In this document: in pieces, positions 1-6,263 of the stretch | Numbering within the stretch: position 1 is the first letter of the stretch | How the letters are laid out: every line of letters starts with the position of its first letter | The notes under the pieces: model-generated | The model's database searches: none | Seen by the model: only the letters and a program-made list of their open reading frames with translations | Told to the model about the DNA's origin: nothing | Program-made: the position numbers and the translations under genes | Assembly (NCBI GenBank): GCA_003218525.1 | Contig: QHNU01000160.1 | Location: 1 to 10,892 of the forward strand | DNA length: 10,892 nt | Direction: 5' to 3' | DNA from: Verrucomicrobiota bacterium | GTDB lineage: Bacteria; Verrucomicrobiota; Verrucomicrobiia; Chthoniobacterales; UBA10450

Positions 1-110
1 AATGAATGGATCGAAGTTGTCGACGAAATACGAAAGCATTGAGCCGCGGAATTATGCTGTCGTTGTGAATTAAGTCGAGGGATTGGGTCGTCAAAGTGAA
101 GCAAAACACT
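1..110. other. Gene-poor left edge, no convincing gene
   Basis: Two short frames on the plus strand run in from the window edge. One ends at 40-42 (reads NEWIEVVDEIRKH) and the other at 71-73 (ends RNYAVVVN). Either could be the C-terminal tail of a gene lying mostly outside the window, but neither is long enough to recognise a family. Nothing else is visible before the inverted-repeat element at 111. Confidence 0.3.
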
Positions 111-187
111 TCATCCCTCGCCGCAAGAAGGGCGAAGGATCTCAAAGCTATCGGATTTCGAAGCTCCTTCGCTTCCCTCAGGATGAC
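111..187. repeat. Inverted-repeat element at the 3' end of uvrA
   Basis: The left arm at 111-143 begins TCATCCCTCGCCG and ends GCGAAGGATCTC. The right arm at 160-187 is the inverse type, running GAAGCTCCTTCG to CTCAGGATGAC. The arms flank a 16-base spacer. The same arm motifs recur at 2734-2821, 5479-5574 and 6210-6243, so this is a dispersed family. Read on the minus strand, the right arm starts GTCATCCTGA. That TGA (178-180) is the stop codon of the displaced uvrA tail, so the element supplied or replaced the end of the gene. The imperfect hairpin could also stop transcription, but there is no T-tract. Confidence 0.75.
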
Positions 188-360
188 TGGGTTGGCATGC
201 GCTTGCGCTCTTTCGTGCCAACGCGTAATACCTTCTTCAGGAATGGGGCGGTCCTGCTGACGCGGTTCCTTGCGACTTGCTCGGGGGTGCCAGTGATTAC
301 GATCTCACCGCCCGCATCTCCGGCTTCGGGCCCAAGATCGACGATGTAATCGGCTTCCGC
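178..360 (-). pseudogene. uvrA: Displaced C-terminal tail of uvrA, out of frame
   Basis: Reading the minus strand from 360 to 178 in a different frame from the upstream gene gives 60 codons and a stop. It begins AEADYIVDLGPEAGDAGGE and continues through VITGTPEQVARN and SRTAPFLKKVL. This is the standard end of a UvrA C-terminal ATPase domain (D-loop onward), as in E. coli (ADWIVDLGPEGG, then SGTPETV and ARFLKPML). The upstream gene reaches this point in the wrong frame and stops at 297-299. The last residues (about VGTKERKRMPTQSS) do not look like UvrA and run into the repeat element, which provides the stop. It is therefore a remnant of the original 3' end of the gene, untranslated unless the junction is an assembly or base-call error. 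Confidence 0.8.
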
Positions 361-3300
361 ATTTTGCGAAGGCGTTCGTTTTGGGCACGACCGATTCCCC
401 GGGTCAATTCCGTCGCCAGTTTCAATCGTTGCGCTTCGCCACCGCTCAGAGTTGGGCTAGGCTGTCCCAATTTTAGATAACCAAGCCCGGTATCGACCAG
501 GAGCGAGAGCGAGCGCGCAATCTTCGGATTTGCTTTAAAAAATCCAGCCGCTTCTTCGATCGTCATCTCCATGACATCCCCGATCGATTTTTCGTTGTAG
601 AGAACTTCGAGCGTTTGCGCGTTGTACCGTTTCCCCCGGCAATCCTCGCACGGCACATAACTGCTCGGCAGAAAATTCATTTCCAACTTAATCACACCTT
701 GGCCGGCACAGGTCTCGCAACGCCCGCCTTCGGCATTGAAGGAAAACCGGCTCGCACTATAGCCACGCACGCGGGCGACCGGCAGCTGGGCATAGAGGTT
801 CCGGATCTCGTCGAATACTTTAATGTAAGTCCCCGGCGTCGACCGGGAAGTTTTCCCAATCGGTGATTGATCAACTTCGTAGACGGCATCGATCGCCTCA
901 ATCCCACCGACCTGCTCGAACAATTCACCGGCCCGTTGCCGTTTTCGGCTTAATTGCTGGCGAACAGCCGGCAATAGCACCTCGCCCATTAAGGTCGATT
1001 TGCCGCTCCCGGAAATTCCGGTGATGATCGATAACCGGCCGACCGGAAATTCTACATCGACATTTTTCAGATTGTTGACCCGCCCGCCATGAATCGCGAT
1101 CCAATTTCGAACTTCCTGCAATGATCGGCGCGTTTTCCGAATTGGATGACAGAGAGGCGATTTGAGGCAGCGCCCCGTTTCCGAGGTTGCTGCGCGCTCG
1201 ATTTGGGAGACCGTGCCGCTGGCGACCACTTCGCCGCCGTGGACTCCGGCCCGCGGACCCAAATCGATAATGTAATCGGCGCGTCGCATCGTCTCCTCAT
1301 CGTGCTCAACGACAACGAGCGAATTTCCTTTTCGCCGTAAAGCGCTCAGGGTCTCGAGCAATCGCAAGTTATCGCGCGGATGCAATCCGATCGTCGGTTC
1401 GTCCAGCACATAGAGAACGCCCCGTAGATTTGACCCGAGTTGCGCCGCCAGGCGGATGCGCTGCGATTCGCCACCGCTCAAAGTTTTGGCGGACCGACCC
1501 AAGGCGAGATAACCGAGTCCGACGTTTTCCATGAATCGCAAACGCTGTTCGATTTCCGGGATCAATTCCGATGCGACCCGTTGGTGTGTCCCGCGGAATT
1601 TTAACTTCGCGATTTGCTTCGCGGCCTGCGCTGCGGAAAGACCGGTGAAATGATCAATCGTGAACGCTTGGACCCGGACATGGCGAGCAATTGCATTAAG
1701 ACGTGAACCGTGACAGCCGGGACACTCTTGCGCTTCGGTTTCATCGATCCATTCCGATTCACGTTCCGCCGCGAGCTCCTTTTCCAAGACCGTGTCGCCA
1801 TCATCTCCCTCGCCAATTTGCAAGGAGCGATTCCAGATTTCACCGAAGCCCCCGCATTCCTGACACGCCCCGTGCGGGGAATTGAATGAAAACAAGCGCG
1901 GATCGAGTTCTTCAAATGCCCGTCCGCAGCCGGGGCAGCTCATTTCCGTCGACATCACTGTCAGTCGGTGTCTGGCATCAAGCAGGTGTGCGGTGCCACG
2001 ACCGATTTCAAGCGCGCGCTCGGTCAGGTTACGAGCCTTCGCAATTCGTTTGGCGTCGATCCCGCCGACCACGACATCGATGGTGTGTTCTTTGAAGCGC
2101 TCGAGTTTACGAAATTGCGCGACCGGAATCAGCGCCCCATCAATGAGCAACGTGTCAAATCCATTCCGTTCGGCCCAGCGCGCGACGTCGCTGTGAAAAC
2201 CTTTGCGCGCTTTGACCAGAGGCGCGAGGACCTTGAGCTGTCCGCGCTTCGCTGCCGCTTCGACCTGTCGTACGATTGCGCTGAGGGTCTGTTTTTCCAC
2301 CGGTAAATCGCAGTCCGGGCAAAACTGCGTGCCCGTTTTCGCGAACAGCAACCGCAAAAAATGGTAAACCTCGGTTACCGTCGCGACGGTTGATTTTCCA
2401 CCGCCCCGCGTCACTCGTTGTTCGATCGCGACACTGGGCGGTAATCCTTCGACCAGATCGACATCAGGTTTTTCGAGCTGCTCCGCGAATTGCCGTGCGT
2501 AGGGAGACAGACTGTCGAGAAAACGGCGCTGTCCCTCGGAGAATAAGATGTCGAAAGCGAGCGTCGATTTCCCCGATCCACTCAGGCCGGTAATGATTAC
2601 CATTTGATCGCGCGGAATCGCGACATCAATATTTTTCAAATTGTGCTCGCGCGCGCCATGGACGGCGATCGTACCGTTGGTTCCATTAGTCAGATACCGC
2701 GGCGCGGTTTCCGCAGCTCGCGCCAATTCGACATTGTCATCCTGAGCGTGAGCGAAGGATCTCTCGAATTCTTGTGAACCTTTGTGAGATCCCTCGCCGT
2801 CTCCGCGACTCGGAATGACAGAGAAGCGGGCCGGTTTCGCCAGCATGCGTTTCAAAAATCTGCCGGTGTGAGAGCGGTCGTTTTTCGCGACTTTATCGCC
2901 GGCTTCGGGTCCGAGATCGATGATCCAGTCGGCTGATTTAATCACTTCCAGGTTGTGCTCGATTACGACAAGCGAATGCCCCGCGTCGACCAGACGCTGG
3001 AAAAGTTGAAGCAAGACCGCAATGTCATCGAAATGGAGGCCCGTTGTCGGTTCATCGAAAATGAACAGGTTGCCGCCAATGGCAGAATCGGAGGGCCGCG
3101 CGCTTTTGGTACTATTGCCCGAGCGCGATACGGCCCGCCTCTCTACCAAATGGCTGACGAGTTTCAACCGCTGGGATTCGCCGCCGCTCAGCGTATTAAG
3201 CGGTTGACCCAATCGCAAATAACCGAGTCCGACTTCCTCCAGAATTTCAAGCGGATCGGACAGCGATTTCTTTTCTCCGATCCGCGCGAACCATGCCGCT

Positions 3301-6083
3301 GCTTCGGTCACGGTGAGTTCGAGCACATCGTGAATCGATTTGCCGTGCAGTTTAATTTTAAGCACATGCGGTTGGAAGCGCCGTCCCTCGCATTCCGCGC
3401 AGCGCACGTAAAGATCGCTTAAGAATTGCATCTCGATTTTTTCAAAACCAGTGCCGCAGCAGCGCTCACAGCGACCGCTCCCGGAATTGAAGGAGAACGC
3501 GGCAGCCGTGAGTCCCTGCGACATCGCCTCCGGCAAAGAGGCAAACAGTTCGCGGATGCGATCGTAACGCGGTGTGCGGGCCAGGGGCGACTGATCGACC
3601 ATCACGAGCTCCCCAAATCGATGCGTGCCAGTGACCGATTTGCAGGCGCCTGGTTCCTGCTCGCTCGGCTGTCCTTTCGTGCGCGACAAATTTCGATAAA
3701 GCACGTCGTGGATCAGAGTCGATTTTCCAGAACCGGAAACACCGGTCACGCAGGTGAAGACGTGGAGTGGAATTTCTACGTCGATGTTCCTGAGATTATT
3801 CTGATGCGCGCCCCTGATCGTGAGCGCCATCGAAGGTTTTCGGCGCGATTTGGGCAGCGGAATTGATTTTCGGGCGCTGAGATAATCGCGCGTCAGTGAA
3901 TGGACAGCTGGGGCACGTTCGTCGCCGTCTGCGGCGGGTGTGCCGCGGACTCCCTCTGTCGTCCGGCAGGATGCCGGCCGGGACGGGCTGGAAGCCTGAG
4001 CTCCCCAGAACTTCGGGAGCGGTCCGGAGAAAACCAATTCGCCACCCCGTTCACCTCGACCGGGGCCGAGATCGATGATGTTGTCAGACGCGCGAATGAT
4101 TTGTTCTTCGTGCTCGACCACGAGCAGCGTGTTGCCTTTGTCGCGCAAATTGTGCATGACCTGGACGAGCCGGCCGATATCGCGGGGGTGCAACCCGACG
4201 CTTGGCTCGTCCATGACAAACAGCGTGCTGACCAATGATGCGCCCAAACAGGTGGTCAGGTTCACACGCTGCACTTCGCCACCGCTCAGTGTGCGGGTGG
4301 AGCGATCAAGCGTGAGATAACCAAGGCCGACCTGGCAGAGGTAATCGAGCCGGGCGCAGATTTCGTTGCGCAACATCCGGGCAGTCGAATCATTCGGTGG
4401 AATATCAACGTTTCGAAGAATGCCGCACGCATCGGAAACGGAACGCGCAGCGAATGCCGGAAGAGTTAACTGAAGGGGCGAGCTCCGATTGCCCTTTTCA
4501 TTGCACGGACGGTCGGACACCACCGCTACAAGGCGATAGTTGAGAGCATCGGGTTGGTAACGGCCGCCATGGCAACTTGGGCATGTAGTGTATGCGCGGT
4601 AACGGCTCAGGAGCACCCGAACGTGCATTTTGTAGGTGTTACTTTCGAGCCACCGGAAAAATCCGCGCACTCCGTACCAGCGATCATCTTCGTAGTCTTC
4701 GTCGGTGTACTCGCCAATACCCCGCTCGCCGTTAATGACGAACTCCTGATCGCGCTTAGGAAGATCCTCGAAGGCAGTATGGACATCGATCTCCTCGCGC
4801 GCGCAAGCGCGAAGCAAATCTTTCTGCGATTCACCGAATTCTTGCCCGCGAAAAACGCGAACGGCCCCCTGTGCGATTGAAAGAGAGCGGTCAGGAATCG
4901 CCTTGTTCAGATCAATCGCGATCGTGCGGCCGAAACCGCGGCACTCCGGACACGCGCCGAGTGGATTATTAAAACTAAAGAGCCCCGGAGTGGGCGGCCG
5001 GATATCGAGGTCGCAGTGCGGGCAATGCCAGCCAGTCGAAAAAGGCATTTCGGGAGTTGTGGTGACGACCGTGTCGTCCGGACCCTTTGAAATTGCAGGC
5101 GAGCCTGTCTCAACCGAGCTCGAGACAATGTTTAGGCGGCCTTTGCCGAAGCGTAGCGCTGTTTCGATAGCTTCGATCAGTCGAGCGCGATTCTGTTCGG
5201 TTGGTGCGATTCGGTCCTGGATGACTTGAACTCGCGCACCGAGTCGCTCGATGTTTCGTTGGCTGTCCACCCGAATGATTTCGCCGTTCAACCAAATACG
5301 GAGATAGCCTTGCTGTTGGAGAAATTCGAAAAACTCACGCGGTTTGGTGTTTGGCGGGACGGAAACCCAGAAAGTGATGAGAACGGTATTCCCATCCGCA
5401 GGCGCAAGGTTGGGGCAGCTGACGTTGCCGGTCCGGCGCGGACTTGCCCGTACGCGGTTCGGTGAACTGCTCCCGTCATTGTCATCCTGAACGGCACGCT
5501 GCGGAGTCGAAGGGTCTCTCGATACTCCGCGATGAGCACGATTGTGAGGTCCCCCGCTTTGCTCGGGATGACAATCTGGGCGCGCCGCTTCATCCTTCGG
5601 TGCCCTGAATAAACTGAACACCTGATCCGCGATTGATTTTGCTGTTTCCGGTCGAACTTCGCGGCCACAGCTGGGGCAGATGGCATGCGCGATCCGCGGC
5701 CAAAGCAATTTCAAATAATCGTTGATCTCGGTCATGGTACCGACGGTCGAGCGCGATGATTTCACCGGGTTCGATTGCTCGATCGCAATGGCGGGCGGAA
5801 TACCGCGAATGTCGTCGACCCGCGGTTTGTCCATGCGGTCGAGGAATTGGCGCATGTACGGACTGAAGGTCTCGACGTAACGGCGCTGTCCTTCGGCGTA
5901 AATCGTGTCAAAGGCGAGTGATGATTTGCCGCTGCCACTCGGACCGGTGACAACGGTCAAACTGCCGATCGCCAGATCGAGATCGATGCCCTTAAGATTG
6001 TTCTGGCGTGCCCCGCGAATCTCGACGCAACCGCGTTGCCGCGCCCGCGCGACGCATTCCCTCTCTGAAGCCTTCGAATCCAC
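297..6083 (-). CDS. uvrA: Tandem (double-length) UvrA excinuclease subunit, C-terminally truncated
   Basis: UvrA is the ATP-driven damage sensor of nucleotide excision repair; it loads UvrB on damaged DNA in the cytoplasm. This 1928-residue protein holds two UvrA units (about 1-1085 and 1137-1911), each with two ABC ATPase domains; E. coli UvrA is about 940. Walker A lysines are K53, K787, K1172 and K1695. LSGGE signatures are at 599, 965, 1535 and 1879. Walker B D-E pairs are at 625, 1010 and 1561, with H-loop histidines 658, 1043 and 1594. Zinc-module cysteines include 354/357/378/381, 872/875/895/898, 1383/1386/1407/1410 and 1789/1792/1812/1815. The fourth domain lacks Walker B and H-loop: the frame changes near codon 1908 and ends 17 codons after P1911. 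The start is GTG at 6083, just upstream of the conserved EIRGARQNNLKG; no clear ribosome binding site. Repeat-derived linkers occupy residues 170-202, 692-728 and 1088-1117. Family and tandem layout are certain; an intact product is not. Confidence 0.93.
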   Translation of the reverse strand: MDSKASERECVARARQRGCVEIRGARQNNLKGIDLDLAIGSLTVVTGPSGSGKSSLAFDTIYAEGQRRYVETFSPYMRQFLDRMDKPRVDDIRGIPPAIAIEQSNPVKSSRSTVGTMTEINDYLKLLWPRIAHAICPSCGREVRPETAKSIADQVFSLFRAPKDEAARPDCHPEQSGGPHNRAHRGVSRDPSTPQRAVQDDNDGSSSPNRVRASPRRTGNVSCPNLAPADGNTVLITFWVSVPPNTKPREFFEFLQQQGYLRIWLNGEIIRVDSQRNIERLGARVQVIQDRIAPTEQNRARLIEAIETALRFGKGRLNIVSSSVETGSPAISKGPDDTVVTTTPEMPFSTGWHCPHCDLDIRPPTPGLFSFNNPLGACPECRGFGRTIAIDLNKAIPDRSLSIAQGAVRVFRGQEFGESQKDLLRACAREEIDVHTAFEDLPKRDQEFVINGERGIGEYTDEDYEDDRWYGVRGFFRWLESNTYKMHVRVLLSRYRAYTTCPSCHGGRYQPDALNYRLVAVVSDRPCNEKGNRSSPLQLTLPAFAARSVSDACGILRNVDIPPNDSTARMLRNEICARLDYLCQVGLGYLTLDRSTRTLSGGEVQRVNLTTCLGASLVSTLFVMDEPSVGLHPRDIGRLVQVMHNLRDKGNTLLVVEHEEQIIRASDNIIDLGPGRGERGGELVFSGPLPKFWGAQASSPSRPASCRTTEGVRGTPAADGDERAPAVHSLTRDYLSARKSIPLPKSRRKPSMALTIRGAHQNNLRNIDVEIPLHVFTCVTGVSGSGKSTLIHDVLYRNLSRTKGQPSEQEPGACKSVTGTHRFGELVMVDQSPLARTPRYDRIRELFASLPEAMSQGLTAAAFSFNSGSGRCERCCGTGFEKIEMQFLSDLYVRCAECEGRRFQPHVLKIKLHGKSIHDVLELTVTEAAAWFARIGEKKSLSDPLEILEEVGLGYLRLGQPLNTLSGGESQRLKLVSHLVERRAVSRSGNSTKSARPSDSAIGGNLFIFDEPTTGLHFDDIAVLLQLFQRLVDAGHSLVVIEHNLEVIKSADWIIDLGPEAGDKVAKNDRSHTGRFLKRMLAKPARFSVIPSRGDGEGSHKGSQEFERSFAHAQDDNVELARAAETAPRYLTNGTNGTIAVHGAREHNLKNIDVAIPRDQMVIITGLSGSGKSTLAFDILFSEGQRRFLDSLSPYARQFAEQLEKPDVDLVEGLPPSVAIEQRVTRGGGKSTVATVTEVYHFLRLLFAKTGTQFCPDCDLPVEKQTLSAIVRQVEAAAKRGQLKVLAPLVKARKGFHSDVARWAERNGFDTLLIDGALIPVAQFRKLERFKEHTIDVVVGGIDAKRIAKARNLTERALEIGRGTAHLLDARHRLTVMSTEMSCPGCGRAFEELDPRLFSFNSPHGACQECGGFGEIWNRSLQIGEGDDGDTVLEKELAAERESEWIDETEAQECPGCHGSRLNAIARHVRVQAFTIDHFTGLSAAQAAKQIAKLKFRGTHQRVASELIPEIEQRLRFMENVGLGYLALGRSAKTLSGGESQRIRLAAQLGSNLRGVLYVLDEPTIGLHPRDNLRLLETLSALRRKGNSLVVVEHDEETMRRADYIIDLGPRAGVHGGEVVASGTVSQIERAATSETGRCLKSPLCHPIRKTRRSLQEVRNWIAIHGGRVNNLKNVDVEFPVGRLSIITGISGSGKSTLMGEVLLPAVRQQLSRKRQRAGELFEQVGGIEAIDAVYEVDQSPIGKTSRSTPGTYIKVFDEIRNLYAQLPVARVRGYSASRFSFNAEGGRCETCAGQGVIKLEMNFLPSSYVPCEDCRGKRYNAQTLEVLYNEKSIGDVMEMTIEEAAGFFKANPKIARSLSLLVDTGLGYLKLGQPSPTLSGGEAQRLKLATELTRGIGRAQNERLRKMRKPITSSILGPKPEMRAVRS
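2734..2821. repeat. Palindromic element translated as the linker between UvrA halves
   Basis: On the plus strand the element opens TTGTCATCCTGAGCG, passes GCGAAGGATCTCTCGA and GTGAGATCCCTCGC, and closes CTCGGAATGACA. The two arms are imperfect inverted repeats of one another. It matches the element at 5479-5574 in the same orientation: one stretch of 15 bases (TCGAGAGAYCCTTCG on the minus strand) differs at one position. Within uvrA it encodes residues 1088-1117 (VIPSRGDG to HAQDDN). This lies exactly between the end of UvrA unit 1 (RFLKRMLAKPARF) and the start of unit 2 (IAVHGAREHNLKN), where no conserved UvrA sequence is expected. The insertion keeps the reading frame open. Confidence 0.85.
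3900..4012. repeat. GC-rich multi-hairpin element translated between NBD1 and NBD2
   Basis: This block differs from the GTCATCC-type elements. It contains a perfect stem CCGGCA-GGA-TGCCGG at 3963-3977 and a stem of nine pairs with one G-U at 3927-3935/3942-3950. A third hairpin, GCTCCC/GGGAGC (4000-4005/4015-4020), lies at its edge. On the minus strand it contains AGGCTTCCAGCC followed by the hairpins, a pattern I associate with dispersed repeats of soil bacteria (memory, not searched). It encodes about residues 692-728 (WGAQASSPSRP to DERAPAVH). The equivalent junction in unit 2 (SGTVSQIERA to TSETGRCL) has no such segment, giving an excess of about 36 residues. Exact ends are uncertain by several bases. 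Confidence 0.65.
4476..4529. repeat. Possible further in-frame insertion in NBD1 of UvrA
   Basis: Residues 519-536 (VAVVSDRPCNEKGNRSSP) interrupt the segment between PDALNYRL and QLTLPAFAARSVSDA, which in UvrA proteins normally runs on with little extra. On the minus strand the DNA reads GTAGCGGTGGTGTCCGACCG and then GGGCAATCGGAGC. This resembles dispersed GTAGCGGCGGTCTGTGACCG-type repeats that I recall from such genomes. No second copy is present in the window, so the call rests on memory and on the family comparison. Confidence 0.3.
5392..5478. other. Non-UvrA linker sequence next to the repeat insertion
   Basis: Codons 203-231 of uvrA, directly after the 5479-5574 element, encode a basic, serine-rich stretch (SSSPNRVRASPRRTGNV and so on) with no counterpart in unit 2. 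There only four residues (KRGQ) separate IVRQVEAAA from LKVLAPLV. The DNA holds a short perfect palindrome GCCGGTCCGGC at 5427-5437. It may be a second inserted repeat piece or a divergent native linker; nothing in the window decides this. Confidence 0.35.
5479..5574. repeat. Palindromic element translated in the UvrB-binding region of UvrA unit 1
   Basis: On the plus strand it opens TTGTCATCCTGAACGG, passes GAAGGGTCTCTCGA and GTGAGGTCCCCCGC, and closes GCTCGGGATGACAA. The arms form an imperfect inverted repeat, and it is a homologue of 2734-2821 in the same orientation. It encodes uvrA residues 170-202 (CHPEQSGG to VQDDN) in the region after CPSCGREV and IADQVFSLF, where UvrA carries its UvrB-binding domain. 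The two homologous elements are read partly in different frames, so their peptides share little beyond the final QDDN. This suggests the DNA element, not its peptide, is what is conserved. Confidence 0.88.
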
Positions 6084-6206
6084 TGCAAAGTATCACTGCG
6101 CGTGATTCACTGCGCAAACTTTTGGCGCATTTCAATCGTCATCGCGGACGCATTTGAGGGATATCACTGCGTTCTACGACAGCGTGGACAAGCGTACGAA
6201 GACGAT

Positions 6207-6222
6207 CGCGAGATCCCTCGCG
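6207..6222 (-). terminator. Hairpin downstream of pckG, possible terminator
   Basis: CGCGAG-ATCC-CTCGCG forms a perfect six-pair stem with a four-base loop about 41 bases after the pckG stop codon. There is no T-tract on the pckG strand, so intrinsic termination is uncertain. The hairpin partly overlaps the repeat remnant at 6210-6243. Confidence 0.3.
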
Positions 6223-6243
6223 CCGTTCACCGCTCGGGATGAC
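6210..6243. repeat. Worn copy of the GTCATCC/GAGATCC dispersed repeat
   Basis: The segment opens GAGATCCCTCGCGCC and closes CGCTCGGGATGAC. This matches the right arm of the elements inside uvrA (GTGAGATCCCTCGC to CTCGGAATGACA). Only one arm is clear, so this is a half element or a degraded copy. It shows that the same family sits in intergenic as well as coding DNA here. Confidence 0.65.
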
Positions 6244-6263
6244 CCTTCTGTGGGGATGATCCG

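Larger units (their letters stand above)
6084..6263. promoter_or_regulatory. Spacer between pckG and uvrA; upstream region of uvrA
   Basis: These 180 bases lie downstream of pckG and upstream of uvrA (both minus strand) and must hold any separate uvrA promoter. No confident -35/-10 pair or Shine-Dalgarno sequence was found. The 10-mer TATCACTGCG occurs twice, at 6091-6100 and 6162-6171, and CACTGC occurs four times in all (6081, 6094, 6108, 6165; the first overlaps the GTG start). These could be operator half-sites or chance. The distal part is occupied by a worn dispersed repeat. Confidence 0.3.

Noticed and set aside
111..187. CRISPR array from the repeated GTCATCC motifs
   Set aside because: The copies are dispersed over 6 kb, are inverted and imperfect, and have no regular spacers or cas genes nearby.
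297..360. Programmed frameshift joining uvrA to its displaced tail
   Set aside because: No slippery run or stimulating structure is evident, and a shift would not restore the missing Walker B and H-loop segment; a deletion or assembly error explains it better.
2955..3422. Plus-strand open frame antisense to uvrA (155 codons)
   Set aside because: It lies opposite conserved NBD2 codons and encodes no recognisable protein; long antisense frames are expected in such DNA.
2734..5574. Insertion-sequence remnants in uvrA
   Set aside because: The inserts are under about 110 bases, have no transposase fragment, and are palindromic like REP/MITE-type repeats; target-site duplications could not be recognised.
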